DNA of 64,000 nt from CAWJMN01 sp963844055 (GTDB lineage Bacteria > Planctomycetota > Planctomycetia > Pirellulales > Pirellulaceae), in NCBI GenBank assembly GCA_963844055.1, contig CAWJMN010000001.1, positions 2,542,001-2,606,000 of the forward strand, read 5' to 3'. Below are positions 9,527 through 19,883 of the stretch, piece by piece. The position numbers and the translations under genes are program-made. The notes beneath the pieces were generated by a model. That model was not told the origin of the DNA. It worked only from the letters and a program-made list of their open reading frames with translations, and ran no database searches. Position 1 is the first letter of the stretch, and every line of letters begins with the position of its first letter.

Positions 9527-10531
9527 TTACTGAACGTAGTAATCAACCACTAGCACCTTTTCAATGCGTGGGCTTACGAGCTTTTTGAACTCTTCATGAG
9601 CTGGGTGTGGCAAATAGGTCTCGCGACCCTTGGCATCTGCAAACGTCACAAAGAAGACGTGGGTAAAGCCTTGGTCGAGCATTTCTACATTGCAATCGGT
9701 CCCGCATTCAAATCCCTTGATTTCGCTGATCTTGGTGGGGAGTGCGCGGAAGGCAGCCACGACTTCATCCACTTGCGCTGGCGTGACTTCGGGCTTGAAC
9801 TTGAAAAGTACTACGTGCCGTAGCATTCCCTTGGGAGCTGGCGACAAAGCAGAAAGCATTTGGTGGGCCACGAACTTGTTTCCTTCTGCATTGAGGTGGA
9901 CGCCGTCTGTCGTCAGGATGCCCGACTCCTTGTTTTCAGGATTGGACTTCTTCAGATGGTCGGCAAATACCTGGTTCAGGTCGAGTAGGGGAGTGTTGGT
10001 CTCCTTAGCAACCTTCCGGCTGATTTCGCAGTATTCCTTGAGCATGCCGTCCAGGCTGTTAGTGCCATCATGCTTTTCGCCAATCACGCTGGCGGTGCAA
10101 AGCAAGCTACGTGCACCTGCGTCAGCATTGCGTTTGATGATCGACTTTAGGCCGGCTTCAAAAACGTCTTTTGGCGTTCCCTTGCCATTCTTGGAATGCC
10201 ATACATCGTTGATGCCGATGTAGATCACAACCATCGTTGGCTTCTTGCTGAGGACGTCACGGTCCAAACGACCTTCGAGATCAGGAACCTTATTACCACT
10301 GATCCCCGCGCCAATCACCTTGACGTTTTGCTTCGCCAGCACCTCTTCGACGAGCTTGACGTATCCGCCGGGCTGCGCACCACCTTGGGTGATGGAGTCG
10401 CCCAAAAACACTACCGTGTCACCGGATTTAACCAGGGCGTCACCTGCACTTACACCCGTACCAAAACCGATGCTCAGCCCCATTGCGGCCACGATCATCA
10501 CCATGCGCAACCAACCAGCTTGTATCATCAT
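9527..10531 (-). CDS. SGNH/GDSL hydrolase fused to a Dabb domain
   Basis: Encodes 334 residues with a cleavable signal peptide (about 1-30). The N-terminal 210 residues form an SGNH hydrolase: block I VFLGDSITQGG with the nucleophile Ser, ISGNK, IGINDV, and block V DGVHLNAEGN carrying the Asp-His pair. Such enzymes usually de-esterify sugars or lipids. From about residue 236 (LRHVVLFKFKPEV) to the end there is a complete stress-responsive alpha/beta-barrel (Dabb) domain with HVFFVTFADAKGRETYLPHPAHEEF. The two parts are joined in one open frame, so this is a genuine fusion. Role of the Dabb part in a secreted enzyme is not known to me. Confidence 0.82.
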   Translation of the reverse strand: MMIQAGWLRMVMIVAAMGLSIGFGTGVSAGDALVKSGDTVVFLGDSITQGGAQPGGYVKLVEEVLAKQNVKVIGAGISGNKVPDLEGRLDRDVLSKKPTMVVIYIGINDVWHSKNGKGTPKDVFEAGLKSIIKRNADAGARSLLCTASVIGEKHDGTNSLDGMLKEYCEISRKVAKETNTPLLDLNQVFADHLKKSNPENKESGILTTDGVHLNAEGNKFVAHQMLSALSPAPKGMLRHVVLFKFKPEVTPAQVDEVVAAFRALPTKISEIKGFECGTDCNVEMLDQGFTHVFFVTFADAKGRETYLPHPAHEEFKKLVSPRIEKVLVVDYYVQ

Positions 10532-10648
10532 TGGATCTCCGACTTTACCTTGATCTGTGACTAAGTCCGTACCACTACACGAGTTGGCAGCTTAACGAGA
10601 TTGGCACCAAAATGCCACTAGGCCAACGCTTGTCTTCCCTTTGTCGGG

Positions 10649-13530
10649 TTACAGAAAGACTTCTTTTTCGTGGACCAGGGTCGTGGCAACCTGTCCCGTT
10701 CGGCGGGCCTCCTCCAGCATCGCATCGGCCTCGCCCCGCTGCGTAAACTGGGCCTGCCCCGGGCTGACCAGCCGGTTCCAGTGCCGCTGGAAAATGGCGA
10801 CCAATTCTCGGTTTTTGGCCAGTGACGAAGGAACCGCATGAATCATGGCGCACCGCCGTAAGCGGCGTTTAAGGTATCGCCCCAATATCTCGGGCAATAA
10901 TGATGACCAAAAGGTGTCGCGAATGTGGTCCACAAATCGTGGGATCACGTACCGCGGATTCCCGAGGGGGCCAAGCAGTTCTCGCATGGCGGTGGAAAAG
11001 GTAACGCTATCGTCTTCGGCCGCTTCGGCGAGGAAGATTCGCAAGTATCCCCCCGCACGGTCACCTAAATGGATCTCGCCACCGAGCTTGACCAGCTTGG
11101 CCTCCACCAGCGAACTAAGTACTGCCTTTCCCATGGCAAACGTCAGGGACTTTTCATTCCACGGGAATTGCTTGCCTGCCAAAGCGGGGAACTCGGCTCC
11201 CTTCGAACGAGTAGCCGGCTTGAACTCGACAGCTCGGATCGGTGCCCCATGATAGGGCTGCCCGATTTTCCAGAGCCCCCGAACATCAGGTCGTCGAAAG
11301 GCCCTGGCTAACATCTCTTCATTCAGCAAGTTGGCCGAGCCCTCTAGTCCCTCCGGGCGAAGGCGCGTGAAGGCAGGATGAACATGGCCCACCCCTTTTT
11401 CAATGGCTCCATCATCGGTGACGCCGTACAGCGTTTCATGCTTATCACAAAACCGCTGATAGTCTTCAAGTCCTTTGCTTAGCTCTGCCGCAAAACAAAC
11501 GACGTCCCAATTGTTCGCCAACTTGAGTGGTTCGGTAGTGTCCAAGCGAATCGATCGACCTCGCAACTGGTTTACGCTCATACCAGTCGTAACGGCCGTT
11601 AGGTCTACAAGCACATTGGTTTTGCTGGCATCCCACCCTTCCCCCAGCAGGCCACGCGTTCCCACAAGACAGCGTGTGACTCCTCGCTGGAACAGCTCGG
11701 TAATTAGCTCAACGTAAACGCGAGGGCACCAGTCGGCGCCACTGCCGTGGACGATTTCAAAGCCACCTTCGGGTTCAAGAGCTAGGCTGGCTTCTAAATT
11801 CTTGGACGTCAGCCACGCATTGGCCTCGCGCAAAAACTTAGGAGCAAGATCGTCATCAACATAGACGGTCGAGCCCGTAACCAGGATGGGATCCAGTGGA
11901 TCCGTAAGTGGGTGAGACACCAAACGCTTAAAGGCCGCGATCGCTCCGCCTGCCTCTTCATCCATCAATTCGGTTGCTGCGCCGGCGGTAGCGGATGACC
12001 GTTCATAGTCCGTTACCACAATGGCGCGCAGTTTGTCCCCCAAGATGCCAAGTTCCGTGGAAAGGATCGGAACCAATGCATCGCATTTGGACTTCGAATA
12101 CGCCATCACGCGTCCCGCCGGTGATGCGCACGCCTGCCAGCCTGTCTCGGTGATCTGAACCCCCAAAGATCGCAGCCTAGCGATCACTTCTTCCGCAATT
12201 CGCTGATCATTAGGATTCGGGGAACGTCGCAGTCGGTGCCTGACATAGCGGTCCAAGACAGGTGCCAGGATCTCTACCGGTGATAGGTCCTTGAGGAATC
12301 CTAGTTCGACCAAAGGGGGTACGTCGCTAGGAAGGCGAACTCCCCGTTCTTGTAGAAACCAGCGTGCCGACCAAGCAAATTCAGGATCACGACGCTCAAA
12401 CGAAGGCCAGTCCTTCATCTTGGCTGCCGGCAACTGTCGCTGTGTCAGCGACCATAGCAACCATTCCGTCAGGTTGGCGGGCCCTAGGTCAGCTAACAGT
12501 GGCTGATCGGGATGAAGTCCTCGCGGCCCATCAGATCGCTGGGGAACGCTGGTGCCTACACGCTGGCAAAGGTCGGTAACAATCTCTTTGAGCTGTTCAT
12601 CGGCAGTAGCAATGAACTGAAACTCTTCATCCGTAGGCCGTACGAAATAGACGAGGTCCTGATACGGCGCAAGATAACCATCCTTCACCACCGCTGGCAC
12701 GGGAACTTCGTAATCGATGGGCCCCAGTAGTTCATCATACCGGCCAATATCATCCTGCTTTTTACCCTCACGATCTGGCGGCGTAGCGGTAAGGCCAATG
12801 ATCAAGGGCCCACCAAAAAGCTCCGTCGCATCGGAAAGCACCTTCCCCCAGTGCCCAAGTAAATGGTGGCACTCATCAAGGATCACCAGGCCAACATTTT
12901 GTTCCTTAAGCCGATGGAGTGTGGCCAGCGCGCTGGTATGAAGAGCCATAAGTGACTCGCCACCATTGGCAAGTGCATCTCGAATTTGCTTTCGATAGGT
13001 TGCCAGCCGTTGTTGGAAGAATGCTGGGTTGCGAATCTCTAAGTCTCTCAGCCACAGGCTTGCCTCTTGAGGGGAATGGGCTTGCCCTCGTTCAATTAGC
13101 TTCTCTTCCCAAATCTCTGCGCCGCCAACTCTTCGTCTTCGGTCGAACGGCTCGGCAATGTCACCGATTGATAGGTGAGAGATGTTAGCAGGGCCGATTC
13201 AGAAGGATCGGTCGTTACAAGCTTTCCTTTGAAGGCGCCCCCCAACGTGTCAAACAGGCTAGTGCGCGCCGCCCACTGGGCCTGGATCGCCGAGTTAGGC
13301 GCCAGCACGACCGCCGGCCTCTTTACCACTTGCGCCCATAAGTAGAGGCCCAAAATGGTTTTTCCCGACCCGGGCGGTGCGACAATATGTAGCCGCTTGG
13401 CCCCGGCCGCGATCCGCTCCCGTGCTAACTGCACAACATCCTTTTGTGACGGGCGCAGTTCGCCAGTAAAACGAAGTTCTGGAAAGAACATCGCATCAGA
13501 GGATCGGCCGGCAGTAGGTAAGGATGCCAT
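10649..13530 (-). CDS. SF2 DEAD/DEAH-box helicase (frameshift near 13128)
   Basis: About 960 residues if one missing base is restored. The N-terminal frame holds Walker A (APPGSGKTILGLYLW) and stops at 13096; the frame that runs through 10649 is open back past that point and supplies VGGAEIWEEKLIERG, then the DECH Walker B (LVILDECHHLLG) and motif III (GLTATP). Motifs V and VI are VGTRGLLGEGWDAS and NQLRGRSIR. The C-terminal 350 residues have no domain I recognise and no obvious nuclease motif. Likely acts on DNA in repair, recombination or defence; no partner genes lie beside it. The shift corresponds to a one-base deletion around 13125-13135. Confidence 0.7.
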
Positions 13531-13646
13531 GCGTCTTCGTAAGGGCGGCGGTGAAATCGAGTTACCGTTAATGTCCTAGCAAATGCCCAATTGGGCAACC
13601 TAGGCAGATCGGCTTAGCTGCGGATCATTTGACGATTTCCGCTGCC

Positions 13647-13674
13647 TTGTCCTCCGCGCGATGCCTGCTACAAT
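13647..13674 (+). promoter_or_regulatory. Candidate sigma-70 promoter for pyrB
   Basis: TTGTCC (13647-13652) and TACAAT (13669-13674) are separated by 16 bases, close to the sigma-70 consensus. The predicted transcript would start around 13681 and give a leader of about 110 bases before pyrB. The site lies between the divergent helicase gene and pyrB. Confidence 0.45.
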
Positions 13675-13689
13675 CGCTCCGCAGAACCC

Positions 13690-13809
13690 ATGTCGAACGC
13701 TGACGGAGTTGGCGGACGGCAAAATCAACCGTCCGGTCAGGCCCTGGGCCTGTACTGGGCAGACCTCTTTCTGCTCTCCGGGGCCAAGTCGCATGACCAA
13801 TATCCCTGA
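13690..13809 (+). other. pyrB leader: short open frame and hairpin
   Basis: ATG 13690 opens a 39-codon frame ending at TGA 13807-13809, overlapping the pyrB start at 13793 by 17 bases. Inside it, CGGACGG (13713-13719) and CCGTCCG (13729-13735) form a perfect seven-base stem with a nine-base loop. Leader peptides and leader hairpins control pyr genes in several bacteria, so coupling or attenuation is conceivable. No U-run follows the stem. The frame has no clear ribosome site, so translation is unproven. Confidence 0.3.
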
Positions 13810-14761
13810 AAGTCTAATCCAGGCCAGCCAGGGATGGACAAAGCGGCATTTGCTGGAGCTGGAAAGCCTTACAACGCAAGAACTTAATGCCATTTTGGAT
13901 ACGGCCAGCGCGTTCCAGTCATTAACGAACAACTGCCGTACCAAACTTCCGGTTCTCGTTGGCAAAACCATTGCCAACCTGTTTTTTGAGAACTCTACCC
14001 GGACGCGAAACAGCTTTTCGCTGGCCGCCCGCCGTCTGGGGGCAGACACGGTCGAGTTTTCTTCCTCCGGCAGCAGCGTTGCCAAGGGAGAAACCGTTGT
14101 TGATACGGCAAAAAATATTGAGGCAATGAATGTGGACGCCGTGGTGATTCGGCACCGCACGCCTGGCACCCCCCATTTGCTTGCCAAAAACCTGGATTGC
14201 TCGATCATCAGCGCTGGCGATGGTCCTCACGAACACCCCACGCAAGGGCTGCTGGATATCCTCACCATTCGGCAGCGTCGTGGAAGCCTGAAGGGGCTGA
14301 CTGTCGCGCTGGTTGGCGATATCGCCCATAGCCGGACCGCCCGCTCAAATATTTGGGGCCTGCAAAAGCTGGGGGCCCATGTGATTGTCTGCGGACCTGC
14401 AACCCTGGTTTCCCGCCGCTGGGAACAAATGGGAGTTGAGGTGGCGTACTCGCTCGACTCGATCCTCCCTCGTTGTGACGTGCTCAACCTGCTTCGGATT
14501 CAGTTTGAGCGGCAATCCACGCGGCCATTTCCCTCCGTCCGTGAATACGCGCTTCTTTACGCGATGAATGGGGATCGCCTCAAGCGAGCCAAAGATAACA
14601 TTCTGATCATGGCTCCCGGCCCGATTAATCGTGGCGTGGAAATCACACCCGATGTTGCTGATGGCCCGCATAGCGTCATCTTAGAGCAAGTGACGAATGG
14701 GATTGCTGTCCGGATGGCTGTGTTGTGGCTTACTCTTAGCGTAGCAGCGAATGCGAAATAA
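13793..14761 (+). CDS. pyrB: Aspartate carbamoyltransferase catalytic subunit
   Basis: Catalyses carbamoyl phosphate + aspartate to N-carbamoyl-aspartate, the committed pyrimidine step. From ATG 13793 it is 322 residues, matching the family; an in-frame ATG at 13661 would add 44 residues without similarity. Key motifs are intact: carbamoyl-phosphate loop FFENSTRTRNSF, VVIRHRTPGTPH, DGPHEHPTQGLLD, and VGDIAHSRTARSN. One base separates its stop from the following pyrC-like gene, so the two are co-transcribed, consistent with a PyrB/PyrC-like complex. Confidence 0.93.
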   Translation: MTNIPESLIQASQGWTKRHLLELESLTTQELNAILDTASAFQSLTNNCRTKLPVLVGKTIANLFFENSTRTRNSFSLAARRLGADTVEFSSSGSSVAKGETVVDTAKNIEAMNVDAVVIRHRTPGTPHLLAKNLDCSIISAGDGPHEHPTQGLLDILTIRQRRGSLKGLTVALVGDIAHSRTARSNIWGLQKLGAHVIVCGPATLVSRRWEQMGVEVAYSLDSILPRCDVLNLLRIQFERQSTRPFPSVREYALLYAMNGDRLKRAKDNILIMAPGPINRGVEITPDVADGPHSVILEQVTNGIAVRMAVLWLTLSVAANAK

Positions 14762-14762
14762 C

Positions 14763-16036
14763 ATGACAAACCGCATTTTGATTTCCGGTGGCCATGTGAT
14801 CGATCCCTCCCAAGGGATTGATAGAGTTGCTGACCTGCTGATCGAAGATGGCAAGGTGCTTTCGATTGGCGGAACGACCAGTGGCGACGCGACCATCGTC
14901 GATGCTCGCGGGCGATTGGTGGTGCCTGGCTTTGTTGATTTAGGAACGCAGCTTCGTGAACCTGGCCATGAAGAGGATGAAACGATCCTTTCTGGGACAG
15001 CGGCAGCCCTTGGCGGCGGTTTTACGTCGATTGCTTGTCTTCCGGAAACGGATCCTCCGATTGATACGCCGGCAGCCGTAGAATTCATTCGGCAGAAAGC
15101 TGCTCGAGCCAGAAACTGCAACGTCTTTGTGCTGGCCAGCCTCAGCAAGAATCGCGACGGCAAAGAGCTTTCCGAAATCGGTTCCCTCGTCGAGGCTGGG
15201 GCCGTCGGTTTTTCTGACGCCATGGTCCCCGTCGTCAACTCGGAACTACTAAGGCGTGCGCTTGAATACTGCCTGATGTTTGACAAGCCACTACTAAGTC
15301 ATCCCGAAGTGCCTGAGCTATCTCGCGGCGGCGTGATGCATGAGGGCATGGTCTCGATGGTACTAGGACTTGCCAGTATGCCCAGTGAGGCAGAAGACGT
15401 CATGGTCAGCCGTGATGTCCGCTTGGCAGAATCCACTGGTGGTCGCTTACACATTCTGGGAGTATCCAGTCGCGAAAGCTGTGACATTTTGCTCGCGCCA
15501 AAGACCGCAAGGTTCGCATTACGGCCGGCATCAATCCTTGCAACTTTTCGCTCAATGATGAGGAACTGCGGTCGTTCGATTCCCACTTCAAGGTGAATCC
15601 ACCGTTCCGGTCTCCCAAGCATATCGAGGCTTGCATTGCTGCTCTCTGTGACGGCACGATCGATATCATTTCCAGTGGGCACTCTCCGCGTGCTTCGGAA
15701 AAGACGCTGCAAGAGTTGGACTTGGCTCCCTTTGGAATCAGCAGCTTGGAAACAACGCTCGGGATTGTCGGCCAGTATTTGGTACGGCCAGGCCATCTCA
15801 CTTGGTCCAAGGTGATTGAAAAGATGAGCCTCAACCCTGCTAAGCTGCTTGGCATCCCCAAGGGAACGCTGCAGGTGGGTGTCGAAGCCGATGTAACGGT
15901 GATCGATCCACAACAAGCTTGGACGGTTACTCCTTCAACCTTCCGTTCGAAGAGCTCGAACACCCCTTTTGGCGGCAAGCCCATGTGGGGCAAAGTGGTC
16001 CAGGTATTTGTAGCGGGCGAGTCCAAGCGGATCTAG
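14763..16036 (+). CDS. pyrC: Dihydroorotase-like protein lacking zinc ligands (frameshift near 15492)
   Basis: Read across one missing base near 15491-15494, this is about 424 residues, full length for a type I dihydroorotase. The first frame ends at 15596; the second supplies RAKDRKVRITAGINPCNFSL and continues to 16036. The metal-binding residues are largely gone: DLGTQLREPG replaces D-x-H-x-H-L-R-E-P-G, LHILGVSS has Gly for the conserved His, and SSGHSPRA has Gly for the catalytic Asp of ATDHAPH. The His of SHPE remains. Together with its place beside pyrB, this points to a non-catalytic pseudo-dihydroorotase of the PyrC'/PyrX kind that stabilises the transcarbamoylase. A catalytic PyrC would then lie elsewhere. 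Start 14763 was chosen for alignment; ATG 14751 is also possible. Confidence 0.8.
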
Positions 16037-16086
16037 TGTTGTCGATAAAAGCTGTAGCGAACACACCTACATAGTGACCCAACGAA

Positions 16087-16126
16087 AAGAGCCCACTAGT
16101 TTTCACTAGCGGGCTCTTGTTTTTTC
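16087..16126. terminator. Bidirectional intrinsic terminator
   Basis: AAGAGCCCACTAGT (16087-16100) pairs with ACTAGCGGGCTCTT (16105-16118) with one mismatch and a four-base loop, followed by GTTTTTTC. An A-rich stretch lies on the left. It separates the convergent pyrBC unit and the porin gene. Confidence 0.88.
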
Positions 16127-16150
16127 TACTTCGTCTAGGCGAATGATCGA

Positions 16151-17585
16151 CTAGAAGGTCCAGACAACGTCGGTACCGAAGATAACTTGGCTGTTTCTTG
16201 GTTCCATCGTTGAAGGGCAGGTTGCCAGCAGGCGAGGTGCCATCGAACCAGTCAAAGCGTAGGTTAGGACGCACGAACAGGTTCTTGTAAGGCGACCACT
16301 TTGGACCCATGGTAACTTGGAAGAAGTTGCCTTGATAAGGGTAGCGAGAAAGTGGCAAGCCACGAACGGTGTTGTTGCCACCCAAGCTTGGGAGGAAGCC
16401 ACCGACGCGGAACCCATCTTCATCACGGAACCATTCAAAGTTCAGGCCCCAGCTCAGGCAGTCACTTTGCTTGAGGATCAGGTACTGATTCAGGCCGTAC
16501 CACTGAGCTGACTTCGTGTTGGCAGCTACAGCACGCTCTTGCGTACCGAAGTCTGTTTGAGCGATGTAAGTCAGGCGGTCCGACAACGGACGGGTCAACA
16601 CCAACGTTTGGAAATAACGAGGAGTGTAGGTACCCACACCCGACTGCGTCACTTCATTGCTGTACATGTTGACGTAAGCAATCGATCCACCGTTCGAAGC
16701 GGTATAGGTCGTCGTGCCGATTACGCCCAGATTAGGCGAAGCGGCTTGCGTATTGGGGTCACCAGCGAAGTTATCCCAGCCACGCGTAAAACCACCACCC
16801 ACGGTCCAGTGTTCGTCAACCGTTTTGGTTGCCAACATGCCTGTATGGGTAAACGGTTCGCCGTATTGATAGGTGTACGGCAGGGTGTTGAAGAAGTTTT
16901 GGGATGTATCGATCGTGAAGTAACCTACTGGCGAGATGAAGTGACCAACTTTGACTTTCCAGTCACAGTGGGCAATTTCCGCATACAGGTTAGGCATGGC
17001 CAACCCGTAGAAGGCGTTACCGTTGTTCCATTGGTCTTCCAAGCCCCAAGCGGTGCTGAAGCGATGGTTGGTACCGTAGAGCACGTCCACGCGACCACCA
17101 ATATCCCAGTTCTTTTCGCTGGCATCGGTTGCCTTTTCAGCACCCAGCCACAACTGGTTCATTTGGTATTCGTTCGAGCGATCTGTCCAAGTGACAGGAC
17201 CGTTCCAACGATCGGCAGGACTATCAAAATTGAAAGTCACGCTTTGAGCCATGTTGCCGAAGATGCGAACACCACGGCAATTCAAGCGATCACCGATGCA
17301 AGTTCCTTCGAGCATCGTCATGAGGCCCCAAGGCTGGCATTCTTCCTCAGCCGCTTCTTCAACAGGAGCAGCGGGAGCTACTTCTGCCATCGGAGCAACT
17401 TCGGCCATAGGGGCTGGTGGTGGACGATCGCTAGGCGATGCTCCCCCTTCGCCCTGATAATAATAGCTGTTGGTAAAGGCGGTCGGACGGACCGCTGTTG
17501 GCACTCGCGAGTCTTGTGCTTGAGCATTACCGCAGTAAATGCCCCAGGCGATCGCAGCTGCCAATGCAAACTTCGACAGTTTCAT
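16151..17585 (-). CDS. BBP2-family outer-membrane porin (frameshift near 16195)
   Basis: About 477 residues with a signal peptide (MKLSKFALAAAIAWGIYCGNA). A Pro/Ala/Glu-rich linker (about 55-80), with MAEVAP repeated twice, precedes a beta-barrel rich in aromatic and Asn/Gly strands, as in the OmpL-like putative porin family common in planctomycetes. As written, the frame runs past the natural end to 15927. Removing one T from the TTT at 16194-16196 (an A-run on the coding strand) restores KNSQVIFGTDVVWTF and a stop at 16151; a terminal aromatic is typical of outer-membrane barrels. Ribosome site GGGGA lies six bases before ATG 17585. Confidence 0.78.
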
Positions 17586-18136
17586 AAAAAATCCCCAATC
17601 CGTGGAGAAACAATCGCCAAATCACCCCAAAGACAAAAGGGTCTTTGAGAAGTTCAGGCGGGGCCAATGTATAAACGCCTGTTCTTGCCAGGGAGGAAGG
17701 ATAGGGCCGCATCCGCCAATCCTCAAAAGATGCATCGCTTCATAGAATTGAAGCGAGCGTCTCATCCTTGAGAATCTGTGTGATACCCATCCATGGGCAA
17801 TAACGAGAAGTTTTCGTTAGTGGTTGCCTGGAGTTACGCCATTCTCTTCCGTGATTGGCTCTACTCCCTGGCTATGGTCTCATCGACATACGGATTTTGT
17901 ACAGTCGATGCAATTCATCGCGCAATAAGCGAAGAATTCAGCCCTACTCACGAAATTTGTAAAGATGTGCCGAAAGTAGGAATCCTACTTTGGCGATTTG
18001 TCTAGACTCGGCTGGTAGAGGCACCGGTGAGTGTGCAACGTGTGCACCTTGTAATCCAAGACAACACACCGAACGAAAGAGAATGCCGACCAAGGGTCCT
18101 GCATGCTATCGCCGCAGGGCTGAGCGTTGCAGTGGT
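17586..18136 (-). other. Intergenic region upstream of the porin gene
   Basis: No convincing gene. It should hold the porin promoter and leader. CAAAGAC (17628-17634) and GTCTTTG (17641-17647) form a perfect seven-base stem about 45 bases upstream of the porin start, within the probable leader. A 70-codon plus-strand frame at 17793-18005 has no ribosome site or family resemblance. No terminator for ftsY was clear. Confidence 0.5.
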
Positions 18137-19142
18137 CTATTCCGAGAACAATGCATCAACAAATGCATTCGCATCAAACACGGCGATATCCGCAGGCTTT
18201 TCTCCCAGGCCAATGAACTTCACCGGTATGGAGAACTTCTGGCGAATTGGAATGATGACGCCACCTTTGGCCGTGCCATCGAGCTTGGCCAACATAATGC
18301 CAGTGCAATTAGCGACGCTTGAAAACCCTTGAGCTTGGCTGATGGCGTTTTGGCCAGCCGTCGCATCCAGCACGAGGATGACTTCGTGCGGAGCGTCGGG
18401 AATCTGCTTGGTGATTACCCGACGAATCTTTTCCAGTTCCTGCATGAGATTGGACTGCGTTTGAAGGCGACCGGCGGTATCTACAATGCAGATATCAGCC
18501 CCTTTTTCGATGGCCGTTGCCACCGCGCGGTGAGCCACGCTGAGCAGGATCACTTCCCGGCTGGCCTTTGACAATCTCCGCTCCTAAGCGATCGGCCCAG
18601 ATTCCTAATTGTTCGACGGCGGCCGCACGGAATGTGTCGCCTGCACCGAGAATGACTTTCTTCCCCTGCGAGCAAAACAACTGTGTCAGCTTCGCAATCG
18701 AGGTTGTCTTTCCAGAACCATTGACCCCCACGACCAAAATGACCGTCGGGCCACTGGTTGCTAGCTTGATGGGCTGATCATCTTGGGCGACCAATGTACG
18801 CAGGCTTTCTTTCACGTTGGCAAGGACGTCTTCCATCTGCACAATGCGGCCACGAAAGCTCGTTTTGACCGAATCGCGAATTACGCCCGCAGGCCCCGTC
18901 CCCATATCCGTCTTGATCAGGATGGCAAACAGTTCCTCGAGGAAGCCGTCGTCAACAAGGCGACCTTCGCGTTTGAACAGGTCACGAATGTCAGTATTAA
19001 GAAGGCTGGTGGTTTTCTTCAGGGCGTTACGCAGCCGCGCAAAAAGCCCCTGGCTTTCCGGGGGATTGCTGGGCGGCGTCGCAGGTGCAGCAGGGGCCTC
19101 TTCGCTCGCTGGCTTCTTCTTGAAAATGTCGAAGATACCCAT
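18137..19142 (-). CDS. ftsY: Signal recognition particle receptor FtsY (frameshift near 18543)
   Basis: GTPase that docks SRP-ribosome complexes at the membrane. About 334 residues once the frame is repaired: an acidic/Pro-Ala N-terminal segment, the N domain, then the G domain with P-loop GVNGSGKTT, DTFRAAAVEQ, DTAGRLQTQ and AKLDGTAKGG. The first frame reads GSDPA and then leaves the family, ending at 18495; the second begins SVAHRAVATAI and ends at 18137. One extra base within or beside GCTCAGC (coding strand; 18539-18545) explains it. FtsY is essential in most bacteria, so a sequence error is more likely than loss. It follows nusB on the same strand. Confidence 0.87.
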
Positions 19143-19211
19143 ATCGATTCACTTGATGGCAAAAATGAAAAATGCGGGAAGTGGCGGCTGCTTCAGCGGC
19201 AAAAATCGAGT

Positions 19212-19652
19212 CTACCCTTGTGCCCCTTGAGGAGCCTTGGACTCATTGGACCGCTTGAGGATTCGGTCCAGTATTCCGTTGACGAACTTGGCAGATTCCT
19301 TCGAACCAAAGCGGCGCGCGAGTTCTACCGCCTCATTGATGACGACTCGTCCCGGTGTTCCGGCATGCAGCATCTCGTAGGCGCCAAGACGTATCACATT
19401 GCGGTCGGTCGCGGCCATTCGCTCTAGCCGCCAATTGTCGGCCACTTGGGTGATAAGCGTATCGAGTTCCTGCTGCTTCGCCCGTGTCCCTACCAAGAGT
19501 GACTTTGCAAAGTTAACGAGGTCCTGATTGCGGCTCAAACGCTTCTTCAGGAACAGATCTGCCAATTGCGCGTTAGACCGAGGGTTGAGATCATCTTGGT
19601 AGAGGATCTGCAAAACGACTTCTCGGGCTCGACTTCGCTGGGTCAGTGACAA
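19212..19652 (-). CDS. nusB: Transcription antitermination factor NusB
   Basis: All-helical RNA-binding factor of the rRNA antitermination complex. From TTG 19652 it is 146 residues, the normal size; there is no ATG at the right place, and GGGAG lies nine bases before this TTG. An alternative TTG at 19706 would add 18 residues. Family motifs: SRAREVVLQILYQDDLNP near the start, ERMAATDRNVIRLGAYEML and VVINEAVELARRFGSKES, and FVNGILDRI at the end. It lies 69 bases upstream of ftsY on the same strand. Confidence 0.9.
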   Translation of the reverse strand: MSLTQRSRAREVVLQILYQDDLNPRSNAQLADLFLKKRLSRNQDLVNFAKSLLVGTRAKQQELDTLITQVADNWRLERMAATDRNVIRLGAYEMLHAGTPGRVVINEAVELARRFGSKESAKFVNGILDRILKRSNESKAPQGAQG

Positions 19653-19818
19653 GGGGGTAAGCTCCCAAAATCGTCCAGTTAACCAGGCCGACAAACGGAC
19701 TGGCAAATTACTGGATAAACAACCGGATTGCCAAACCTTTATCTTATCCTAAAAACCTCGCGTCGTCACATGGAAGGGCGGATGTCTGCCCGTAGCGTTG
19801 TTAGTAGGCGGCAAAACC

Positions 19819-19862
19819 GCAAAAAAGGCGAGGTTAGCGGGTTTGTAACGGCTAACCTCGCC
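19819..19862 (-). terminator. Intrinsic terminator of the secreted esterase gene
   Basis: GGCGAGGTTAGC (19827-19838) and GCTAACCTCGCC (19851-19862) form a perfect 12-base stem. On the minus strand it is followed by TTTTTTGCGG (complement of 19817-19826), so it ends transcription of the gene at 19884-20801. Confidence 0.88.
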
Positions 19863-19883
19863 CCATAGTTTGTCGTTAGTGGG

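Noticed and set aside
16539..17648. Long plus-strand open frame opposite the BBP2 porin
   Set aside because: It is antisense to a clear porin with a signal peptide; length reflects codon bias of the sense gene.
17793..18005. 70-codon plus-strand open frame between the porin and ftsY genes
   Set aside because: No ribosome site, no recognisable domain, and it lies in the probable porin promoter region.
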